NCBI GenBank assembly: GCA_030705725.1
Contig: JAUZPW010000030.1
Coordinates: forward strand, 1 to 10,461
Direction of reading: 5' to 3'
Length of the DNA stretch: 10,461 bases
Source of the DNA: Bacillota bacterium
GTDB lineage: Bacteria > Bacillota > Clostridia > Oscillospirales > Butyricicoccaceae
The translations under genes were made by a program, and so were the position numbers. The notes below the pieces were generated by a model that was given only the letters and a program-made list of their open reading frames with translations, was not told the DNA's origin and ran no database searches. Below, in pieces: positions 1 to 5,200 of this stretch; the stretch's first letter is position 1, and the number at the start of each line of letters is the position of its first letter.

Positions 1-559
1 CCGCGAGCATTTCGTTGTCTATGTATGAAGGATCGATGCCCCTGTAATATACCTGGAAGTTGTCGATGCGCTGGAGCTGCTCCAGATCGCGGATGCCGCC
101 CCAGATGACGGCGCCTCCGCCGGGCTTTGAGCGGGCCTTGATGGAGGTTGACAGATTGCCGCCGAGAAAAGTCCCGAACGCTATCTTATCGAAACAGTCT
201 GCGACCAGCACGTCGTTTTCCTGCATCTCGTCGACCACCCACTGGTTGAAATAGCCGACGTAGCCTTCCTTCCAGCCGTAATCAAGCATGCCGAGATGCA
301 CGTCGGGCCTGGAGGGGACCATCGAGCAGGTCACGGCTCTGCCGATCAGGCGCACGCCGGGGTTGCTCTTTTGGAACCTGGTCTCAGCCTGGTTTTTATA
401 ACCCTTCTTGAACATCGGAGTCCATGCTTCCTCAAGGGAAATATCCCTGAGCCTTTGAAGCAGCCGGTCGCCGGCTTTGGGACGTCCGTCCTCCGACCGG
501 TCGCCGGTCCAGCTGGAAGTGAATACCTTTGTGACTTCGGGGTTGTTGTACACTTTCAT
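1..559 (-). CDS. RraA-like / HMG aldolase-family protein, C-terminus cut by window edge
   Basis: An open frame starts at ATG 559-557 on the minus strand and continues past base 1, giving 186 residues. A GAGGAAG Shine-Dalgarno lies 6 nt upstream. The RraA fold signature is visible: LIGRAVTC (about 71-78), then VLVADCFDKIAFGTFLGGNL (about 117-136), then GGIRD (154-158). In class II HMG/CHA aldolases of this family the Arg-Asp pair (here R157, D158) is catalytic or metal-binding. The family also includes the RNase E inhibitor RraA and proteins long misnamed demethylmenaquinone methyltransferase. An N-terminal stretch of about 65 residues before the core, and VIWGG where VIDG is common, set it apart from minimal RraA of about 160 residues. 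The likely role is aldol cleavage or decarboxylation of an organic acid, but the substrate cannot be read from the sequence. It is divergent from rpmH and functionally unrelated to the rest of the window. The family call is fairly secure; the function is not. Confidence 0.82.
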   Translation of the reverse strand, partial: MKVYNNPEVTKVFTSSWTGDRSEDGRPKAGDRLLQRLRDISLEEAWTPMFKKGYKNQAETRFQKSNPGVRLIGRAVTCSMVPSRPDVHLGMLDYGWKEGYVGYFNQWVVDEMQENDVLVADCFDKIAFGTFLGGNLSTSIKARSKPGGGAVIWGGIRDLEQLQRIDNFQVYYRGIDPSYIDNEMLA

Positions 560-585
560 GATTGTCTTCCTCGTCCTTCCTTGGC

Positions 586-600
586 TTTCACATTGTGAAA
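586..600. promoter_or_regulatory. Perfect 15-bp palindrome, candidate operator of the RraA-like gene
   Basis: TTTCACA-T-TGTGAAA has 7-bp arms around one central base. It lies 27-41 bp before the start codon of the RraA-like gene, just upstream of its Shine-Dalgarno. The size, symmetry and place suit a dimeric repressor of the GntR, TetR or LacI type, but no regulator is encoded nearby. It is not parS: the half-sites TTTCAC and GTGAAA are there but spread apart by three extra bases. Confidence 0.45.
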
Positions 601-641
601 AATTTAGTTTAATCAACAGACTTAAATTAACGCGGTACTCC

Positions 642-682
642 CGGGCAGATTCAGCCTGCGGCATACAAAGAATCTGATCCCG
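642..682 (-). other. Stem-loop in the leader of the RraA-like gene
   Basis: Bases 642-652 pair with 670-682 to form an 11-bp stem (CGGG plus CAGATTC arms) with a 2-nt bulge at 677-678 and a 17-nt loop. No T-tract follows on the minus strand, so it is not a terminator. It lies between the upstream terminator and the gene and could be an mRNA-stabilising or regulatory element. It was found by hand pairing only. Confidence 0.35.
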
Positions 683-712
683 TTCACAGCCGTAAAAACC
701 CTTAAGATAAAC

Positions 713-750
713 AAAAAAGGGCAAAAACTCAATTTCTTGAGTTTTGCCCC
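713..750 (-). terminator. Strong intrinsic terminator inside the leader of the RraA-like gene
   Basis: Read on the minus strand, GGGC-AAAA-CTCAA pairs with TTGAG-TTTTT-GCCC, giving 13 bp with one bulged T. The loop is a GAAA tetraloop, and TTTTTTG follows immediately at 718-712. On the + strand the hairpin is followed by CCTAAAATC, so it is directional. No minus-strand gene lies upstream of it within the window. It therefore most likely ends a short transcript from the promoter at 799-827 or works as an attenuator for the RraA-like gene. Confidence 0.72.
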
Positions 751-798
751 CTAAAATCTAACATCTCTGGGCTTTTTTATTAAATTACCTGCGTTACC

Positions 799-827
799 AA
801 TATATTCCAAATTATATGTAATGTCAA
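799..827 (-). promoter_or_regulatory. Sigma-A promoter pointing toward the RraA-like gene
   Basis: The minus strand carries a perfect -35 TTGACA (827-822), a 17-bp spacer and a -10 TATATT (804-799, 5 of 6). The predicted start is near 793-795. The leader to the RraA-like ATG would be about 235 nt and would run through the terminator at 713-750. Confidence 0.7.
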
Positions 828-1015
828 TAATTATTTAAAGATATTTGCCCCGCATTTTATACATTATTATTGTTATTGCTTAAGAGCCGGGAGCATACGG
901 ACCTTTTTTCAATACAGTACTTGATTTTCAGGCTGCCGAGATTGTAATTAAACAGGCCAGTATTGGGGAATGATAATCGGAAGCTTCAGAAGGGAGACGG
1001 GGCGCCAAAATTATG

Positions 1016-1045
1016 TTGACACGAACGTTTTGTTTAAGATATAAT
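1016..1045 (+). promoter_or_regulatory. Sigma-A promoter for the rpmH operon
   Basis: Consensus TTGACA (1016-1021) and consensus TATAAT (1040-1045) are separated by 18 bp. The predicted start is near 1051-1053, leaving a leader of about 87 nt before rpmH. Both hexamers match 6 of 6, as expected for a strongly expressed ribosomal protein gene. Confidence 0.85.
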
Positions 1046-1052
1046 ACAGAAT

Positions 1053-1077
1053 GCGCAATTGTCAAAAGACAGTGCGC
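1053..1077 (+). promoter_or_regulatory. Hairpin at the 5' end of the rpmH leader
   Basis: GCGCA (1053-1057) pairs with TGCGC (1073-1077) and TGTC (1060-1063) with GACA (1068-1071) around an AAAA loop, with a small internal loop. A U-rich stretch TTAATTGTATTTT follows, though it is interrupted. It begins almost at the predicted transcription start. It could protect the mRNA 5' end or act as a weak attenuator. A second smaller hairpin (1094-1099 with 1108-1113, one G-U pair) follows it. Confidence 0.4.
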
Positions 1078-1138
1078 TTAATTGTATTTTATTGCGGGCT
1101 TTTTAACGCCTGCATGATTAAACGTAGGGGGTGTTAAA

Positions 1139-1273
1139 ATGCTCAGAACATACCAGCCCAAGAAGCGTCAGCGCAGCAAGGTCCACGGCTTCAGAAAGAG
1201 AATGGCGACAGCGAACGGGCGCAAAGTCCTGTCAAGAAGGCGCGCAAAAGCCCGCGCGAGGCTGACCCATTAA
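1139..1273 (+). CDS. rpmH: 50S ribosomal protein L34
   Basis: This 44-codon gene encodes the small basic large-subunit protein L34. The product begins MLRTYQPKKRQRSKVHGF and continues RKRMATANGRKVLSRRRAKA before ending RLTH. That is the full L34 pattern and the exact usual length. About 40% of residues are Arg or Lys, fitting a protein buried in 23S rRNA. The start ATG has a GGGGG ribosome binding site (1126-1131) about 7 nt upstream. It is the first gene after a consensus promoter and a structured leader, and rnpA follows after 42 bp, the near-universal bacterial arrangement. In most Bacillota dnaA lies divergently upstream; here that place is taken by an RraA-like gene. Confidence 0.97.
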   Translation: MLRTYQPKKRQRSKVHGFRKRMATANGRKVLSRRRAKARARLTH

Positions 1274-1301
1274 TTTTTCCAGCTGTAACTATTTTTTTTC
1301 C

Positions 1302-1318
1302 GGAGAGTGATATTAGTG
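1302..1318 (+). promoter_or_regulatory. Ribosome binding site and GTG start of rnpA
   Basis: GGAGAG at 1302-1307 lies 8 nt before GTG 1316. The alternative upstream GTG at 1307 overlaps this Shine-Dalgarno and has none of its own, so 1316 is preferred. It gives the family-typical N-terminus MLFTESL. Confidence 0.8.
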
Positions 1319-1657
1319 CTTTTTACAGAATCGCTCACGGAAAACCGGAATTTTACCCGGCTTTACAAAGCGGGCAAAAGCGCTGCGGGCCCGTTTGCTG
1401 CGGTATATTGCAGAAAAAACAGGTTATGTTATAATCGGCTCGGCATTACCGTAAGCGTTAAAATCGGAGGCGCGGTTAAGAGAAACCGGATCCGCCGGCT
1501 GATCAGAGAGGCGTATCGTCTGAATGAGACAAGCCTCAAAACAGGATTCGATATTGTTATCGTGGCACGGCGCCGTTCTTCGGACGCTTCTTTCAGCGAT
1601 ATGGAACAGTCGGTCCTGAAAGCGTTTAAGGCTCTTAAGGTTATGAGAGAAGAATGA
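1316..1657 (+). CDS. rnpA: Ribonuclease P protein component
   Basis: This is the protein subunit of RNase P, which binds the catalytic RNA and helps trim 5' leaders from pre-tRNAs. The 113-residue product has the typical start MLFTESLTENRNFTRLYKAG, the core strand RLGITVSVKIGGAVKRN, and the RNR signature KRNRIRRLIREAYR at 55-68, whose basic residues contact the P RNA. The end GFDIVIVARR followed by a helix is also typical. Start GTG 1316 is chosen on the ribosome binding site and on homology; an in-frame GTG at 1307 would add three residues. The gene lies 42 bp after rpmH and shares the 4-nt overlap ATGA with yidD, so the two are probably translationally coupled. Transcription is probably from the rpmH promoter. 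Confidence 0.96.
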   Translation: MLFTESLTENRNFTRLYKAGKSAAGPFAAVYCRKNRLCYNRLGITVSVKIGGAVKRNRIRRLIREAYRLNETSLKTGFDIVIVARRRSSDASFSDMEQSVLKAFKALKVMREE

Positions 1658-1866
1658 AAAAACTGCTGCTTTTTTTGATCGGTATTTACAGGAAATATTT
1701 TTCAGGGTTAAAACCGGCGCCATGCTGCCGGTATATTCCCTGCTGTTCGGAATATGCCCTGATTGCCGTCGGCAGGTATGGAGCGCTAAAGGGCGGACTG
1801 ATGGCGCTCTGGCGGCTTTTAAGATGCAATCCTTTTTCCCGCGGGGGCTATGACCCTGTGCCTTGA
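1654..1866 (+). CDS. yidD: Membrane protein insertion efficiency factor YidD
   Basis: This small membrane-associated protein of 70 residues is linked to YidC-dependent insertion. Family marks are the amphipathic N-terminus MKKLLLFLIGIYRKYFSGL, the block CRYIPCCSEY (25-34), YGALKGG (42-48), and LLRCNPFSRGGYDPVP (55-70), which is nearly invariant in the family. The conserved Cys residues are C25, C31 and C58. Two extra ones (C24, C30) produce CC pairs, with PCCS in place of the usual PTCS. Its start overlaps the rnpA stop by 4 nt and yidC follows after 37 bp, the standard order. The exact biochemical role of the family is not settled. Confidence 0.95.
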   Translation: MKKLLLFLIGIYRKYFSGLKPAPCCRYIPCCSEYALIAVGRYGALKGGLMALWRLLRCNPFSRGGYDPVP

Positions 1867-1903
1867 ACTTTGAATAACACTCCTTACTGGAGGGGAAGTA
1901 ATA

Positions 1904-2836
1904 ATGGATATAATTTCGATCGCGTTTGGGTATATATTAAGGTATATACTGCAATTTGTTCACTCATACGGCCTTGCTATTATTCTGTTTACAATACTGA
2001 CTAAAATATTGATTCTGCCTTTAAGCTACAAGTCGAAAAGCGCGATGATCGACATCCAGAAGCTTCAGCCGAAGCTCAAGGAACTTCAGAAAAAGTATTC
2101 AAACGACAAACAACGGTATCAGCAGGAGGTTGAAAAGCTTTACAAGATCGAAGGCGTAAGCCCGACCGGAAGCTGCCTGCCGACGCTCATTACATTCCCG
2201 ATTATGCTGGGACTTTATTATGTAATCGTGCGGCCGCTTTCATTTTTAATGCTTTTGACTCCGCTGCAGATCAGCCAGGTAGCTCAGCGCCTCGGTATGG
2301 ATATGACCAAAATCATAGGCGCCAGGCTTAACATGATCGAGATCGGCGTCGCGAACCATTTGCAGGGAAACGTTTCAAAGGTCGCGGATATTTCCTCTAA
2401 GATTTTCGAGATCAATTTCAATTTTCTTGGACTTAACCTTGCGTCAACGCCGCAATGGAACCCGAAGAGCCCCAGCTTTTCCGTTGCGCTTTTGATTATA
2501 CCGATTCTCTCGGGCGCTACCGCGTTTCTTATGAGCAAGGTTACGATGGGGATGCAGGAGAAGATTACCGGCGGGCCGGTTGAAGGCAGCCAGAACGCCG
2601 CCACAATGATGTATATGATGCCGCTTATGTCGGTTTGGTTTTCGTTTATGTTCCCGACAGGCGTCGGAATTTACTGGATCGCGAGCAACCTGGTCGGCGC
2701 GCTGCAGGAATATTGGCTGTCGAAGCATTTTATAGCCAAAATTCACAAAAAAGAAGCGGAAGAAGAGGAAATCAGGCGAAAGAAGGCTCTTAAAAAACAG
2801 ATGGAAGATTCCAAGGAGGAAAAGTCTGATGAGTAA
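1904..2836 (+). CDS. yidC: YidC/Oxa1/SpoIIIJ-family membrane insertase
   Basis: This is a polytopic insertase that places membrane proteins in the bilayer alone or with SecYEG. The 310-residue product has the five-helix Gram-positive layout. An amphipathic start is followed by TM1 (about 22-42), a charged cytoplasmic hairpin (45-85, KLQPKLKELQKKY), TM2 (93-113), a loop, and TM3 (192-211). A final hydrophobic block GVGIYWIASNLVGALQEYWL lies at 253-272, before a highly charged Lys/Glu tail (279-310). The position of the functionally important TM1 arginine (R366 in E. coli YidC) is Lys34 here, so the positive charge in the groove is kept. There is no lipobox. The loop between TM2 and TM3 (114-190) is longer than in SpoIIIJ. 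The start has a GGAGGGG ribosome binding site. The 3' end overlaps jag by 8 nt. Confidence 0.95.
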   Translation: MDIISIAFGYILRYILQFVHSYGLAIILFTILTKILILPLSYKSKSAMIDIQKLQPKLKELQKKYSNDKQRYQQEVEKLYKIEGVSPTGSCLPTLITFPIMLGLYYVIVRPLSFLMLLTPLQISQVAQRLGMDMTKIIGARLNMIEIGVANHLQGNVSKVADISSKIFEINFNFLGLNLASTPQWNPKSPSFSVALLIIPILSGATAFLMSKVTMGMQEKITGGPVEGSQNAATMMYMMPLMSVWFSFMFPTGVGIYWIASNLVGALQEYWLSKHFIAKIHKKEAEEEEIRRKKALKKQMEDSKEEKSDE

Positions 2837-3725
2837 CGCTCCTGAAATTCAAAAGGAGATGGAAGGGACAGGGCCATCGATAAGCGCTGCGATAGAAGCC
2901 GTACTGAAACAGATCAACAAAGACCGTGACGACGTTATGGTTGAGATTCTCGAAAAGCCCCGCAGCGGTTTTTTAGGGATCGGAGCCGCCCCGGCCAGAG
3001 TAAAGGTGACCTATTACGAGGCGGAAAAGAAAATTTCTTCGCCCGGACCTATAAAAGAAGAACCGAAGCAGATATTAAAGCAAAAACCCCAGCCTGCACA
3101 GCCTCAGAAAAAGTTTAGTCAGCCCGCGCCCGCCCAGAAGCCGAAGAGCCAGGCGGCTCCGGCAGAGGCGGCGCAGCCCAAATTTACGGGAGGACAGGAA
3201 AGCCCGGCACCTCCGATGCTTCCGGCGAGTTCGGAAGCTTCGCAGACGGCCAAGCAATTTATAGAAGGTATTCTTCCATATTTCGGGGTTACGGCGACGG
3301 TTGAGGCTAAAGAGGATTCGGAAGGAAACATAGCTCTTGAAATTTTGGGCGACGCGATGGGAGTTATCATCGGCAGGCGCGGGGACACGCTCGACGCGAT
3401 GCAGTATCTTTGCTCTCTCGTTGTTAACCGCAAAGAGGATAAACACTTCAGAATTGTCATTGACACCGAAAATTACAGGGCAAAACGCGAGGAGTCGCTT
3501 GTCAGGCTTGCCCAGAAAATCGCCGGCAAGGTGGTTAAATACAGGAAGAGTATGACGCTCGAACCGATGAACCCGTATGAACGCCGTATAATACATTCAG
3601 CGCTCCAGGATTACAAGGGTATTACCACTTATTCCACGGGAAGCGAACCGAACCGCAGGATCGTTATTTCGCTCGCGGGAGCGCAGAAATCCGGCGGGCA
3701 GCAGGCAAGAAGAAGCGGCAATTAG
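2829..3725 (+). CDS. jag: Jag/KhpB RNA-binding protein (Jag-N, KH, R3H domains)
   Basis: This 298-residue cytoplasmic RNA-binding protein belongs to the Jag/KhpB (EloR) family, tied to cell elongation and encoded next to yidC in most Bacillota. The Jag-N domain (about 13-63) ends with the typical SGFLGIGAAPARVKV. A Pro/Ala/Gln/Lys-rich linker spans about 70-135. The KH domain (about 145-215) has its GxxG loop in IIGRRG (180-185). The R3H domain (about 218-281) has R252 and H256 in ERRIIHSALQ. The start ATG 2829 sits inside yidC behind GGAGG at 2815-2819. A later ATG (codon 11) directly abuts AAGGAG with no spacing and is less likely. The linker is compositionally biased but the domains are intact. 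A GC-rich hairpin follows the stop. Confidence 0.95.
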   Translation: MSNAPEIQKEMEGTGPSISAAIEAVLKQINKDRDDVMVEILEKPRSGFLGIGAAPARVKVTYYEAEKKISSPGPIKEEPKQILKQKPQPAQPQKKFSQPAPAQKPKSQAAPAEAAQPKFTGGQESPAPPMLPASSEASQTAKQFIEGILPYFGVTATVEAKEDSEGNIALEILGDAMGVIIGRRGDTLDAMQYLCSLVVNRKEDKHFRIVIDTENYRAKREESLVRLAQKIAGKVVKYRKSMTLEPMNPYERRIIHSALQDYKGITTYSTGSEPNRRIVISLAGAQKSGGQQARRSGN

Positions 3726-3736
3726 TTTGTTTACAT

Positions 3737-3763
3737 GACCGGCGGAGAGTCCGCCGGTCTTTT
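3737..3763 (+). terminator. GC-rich hairpin after jag, weak intrinsic terminator
   Basis: GACCGGCGGA (3737-3746) pairs perfectly with TCCGCCGGTC (3750-3759), a 10-bp stem with a GAG loop, followed by only four Ts. The stem is very stable but the U-tract is short, so partial termination or mRNA 3' end stabilisation is likely, with some read-through into mnmE. No clear promoter is seen between it and mnmE. Confidence 0.6.
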
Positions 3764-3783
3764 CAGATTAAGGGAGGAGAAAA

Positions 3784-5151
3784 ATGAGCCACACGATAGC
3801 CGCGTGCTCGACCGCGCCCGGCACGGGCGCAATCGGAATAGTGCGCATAAGCGGCCCCGAGGCCCTTGATGCCGCCGGCTTTTTCTTTCGCCCTAAAAAC
3901 GGATTAAGATTACAGGAATTAAAACAGCACACAGTATATTACGGAGAGTTTAATGACGGCGACGGCAACACGCTCGATCTATGCAATATTTTTTACGCTA
4001 AAGGGCCGGGCACGTATACGGGAGAGGATATAGCCGAAATATACTGCCACGGGTCTAAAGCGCTGATTGCGGAAATACTTCGCTGTCTTTTCGGATACGG
4101 AGTGAGACCGGCCGAGCCCGGCGAGTTTACGAAGCGCGCTTTCGTAAACGGAAAAATGGATCTCGCGGAAGCCGAAGCCGTTATAGACCTTATTTCCTCG
4201 GAAAACTCATCGGCTGTTAAAAACGCCGCGGCGCAGCTTAAAGGCGCGCTTTCCGGAAGACTTAAGGATATACGGGACCGCTTGCTTAACCTTGTTTCGC
4301 ATTTTTACGCCGTGGTGGATTTTCCGGACGAGGGCGTCGATCCTTTTCTTTTGGACGAGGCGTTTAATGCATTAAACGTAAGTGCCGGGAAGCTCGAAGA
4401 GCTGACGGAATCCTTCGGAAGAGGGCAGCTTTTAACCGAGGGGATACCCGTGAGCATTCTCGGGAAACCGAATGTCGGCAAATCCTCGCTGCTTAATTCA
4501 CTTTGCGGAGAAGACAGGGATATAGTGACGCCTGTCGCGGGGACGACGCGGGATGTTATCGAGGCGAGGCTCAAAATGTCCGACCTTATTATAAGGGTAA
4601 TGGACACGGCCGGAATCCGGGAGAGTGCGGACGAAATCGAGAAAATAGGGATCGAGAGGGCGAAAAGCGCGCTTGAAAGCTCGAGGCTCGCGATATGTGT
4701 ATTCGACGCTTCTCTTCCGCTCGACGACAACGACCGTAAAGTTACGGGGCTTTGCAGGGAAATCCCCGCAATTGCCGCGATAAACAAATCTGACCTTAAA
4801 AAAGTTATCAACACGGACGGCTTTGATTCCCTTTTTAGGCAGGTTATCGAGGTGAGCGCCGTTACCGGAGACGGGATTAAAGCGCTGACCGACGCCATTA
4901 TTAGGGAGACGAGGGCCGAAAGCGGAGACAGCTGGGGCGGCATTATCACGAACGTGAGACAGGAGAACGCGCTTAAAGAGGCGCTTTTATGCCTAAAGCA
5001 GGCGGAATCCTCTTTAAGAAGCGGAATGACGCCCGACGCCGTCATACTGGATATTGAGGAAGCATTGTCGAAGCTCGGAGAAATAACGGGCGAGACTGTG
5101 CGCGAGGAAATTGTGAACAATATATTCAGCAGATTTTGCGTTGGCAAATGA
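3784..5151 (+). CDS. mnmE: tRNA uridine-5-carboxymethylaminomethyl(34) synthesis GTPase MnmE
   Basis: With MnmG this GTPase installs the (carboxymethyl)aminomethyl group on wobble uridine 34 of certain tRNAs, using a methylene-tetrahydrofolate-derived carbon. The product of 455 residues is normal length. The N-terminal folate-binding domain opens with TIAACSTAPGTGAIGIVRISG. It contains the family motifs GPGTYTGED (74-82) and PGEFTKRAFVNGKMDL (112-127). The G domain has P-loop GKPNVGKS (227-234), TTRD (254-257), DTAG (274-277), NKSD (334-337) and SA (358-359). The protein ends in FCVGK, the conserved C-terminal CxGK with C452. The start follows GGGAGGAG. It lies 58 bp after jag and 49 bp before its partner mnmG. 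All catalytic motifs are intact. Confidence 0.97.
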   Translation: MSHTIAACSTAPGTGAIGIVRISGPEALDAAGFFFRPKNGLRLQELKQHTVYYGEFNDGDGNTLDLCNIFYAKGPGTYTGEDIAEIYCHGSKALIAEILRCLFGYGVRPAEPGEFTKRAFVNGKMDLAEAEAVIDLISSENSSAVKNAAAQLKGALSGRLKDIRDRLLNLVSHFYAVVDFPDEGVDPFLLDEAFNALNVSAGKLEELTESFGRGQLLTEGIPVSILGKPNVGKSSLLNSLCGEDRDIVTPVAGTTRDVIEARLKMSDLIIRVMDTAGIRESADEIEKIGIERAKSALESSRLAICVFDASLPLDDNDRKVTGLCREIPAIAAINKSDLKKVINTDGFDSLFRQVIEVSAVTGDGIKALTDAIIRETRAESGDSWGGIITNVRQENALKEALLCLKQAESSLRSGMTPDAVILDIEEALSKLGEITGETVREEIVNNIFSRFCVGK

Positions 5152-5200
5152 TTAAAAACAGTATAAACAATTAGAAATATAACGGGAAGTATAGTAAATT

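Larger units (their letters stand above)
560..1138. other. Divergent intergenic region, about 580 bp, no gene seen
   Basis: This gap separates the leftward RraA-like gene from rightward rpmH. The left half holds the leader of the RraA-like gene: a 15-bp palindrome, a stem-loop, an intrinsic terminator and a promoter, each listed separately. The stretch 770-885 is strikingly AT-rich. From about 830 to 1015 I see no convincing gene, promoter or repeat; the longest + strand ORF there (ATG at 970, 24 codons) has no properly spaced ribosome binding site. The rpmH promoter and leader occupy 1016-1138. No DnaA box (TTATCCACA or a one-base variant) was found by eye on either strand, so this does not look like oriC although it adjoins rpmH. 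Confidence 0.6.

Noticed and set aside
586..600. A third parS-like site (TTTCAC...GTGAAA)
   Set aside because: The half-sites are three bases further apart than in parS, which should destroy recognition. Better treated as another regulator's operator.
640..645. CCCGGG core as a Noc-binding site
   Set aside because: Flanks are TACT and CAGA, not ATTT and AAAT; only about 8 of 14 bases match.
746..777. + strand terminator GCCC...GGGCTTTTTT
   Set aside because: The stem is only 4 bp with a long loop, and no + strand gene or promoter lies upstream; the opposite-strand hairpin explains the region better.
970..1044. 24-codon + strand ORF upstream of rpmH
   Set aside because: It overlaps the rpmH promoter, its only G-rich stretch abuts the ATG, and it has no recognisable motif.
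1307..1315. Upstream GTG start for rnpA
   Set aside because: It overlaps the Shine-Dalgarno used by GTG 1316 and adds residues not typical of the family.
4305..5147. Long antisense ORF opposite mnmE (280 codons)
   Set aside because: It is a shadow of the GC-biased mnmE frame, serine-rich and without family motifs. The same holds for the other antisense ORFs over yidC, jag, mnmG, rsmG and noc.
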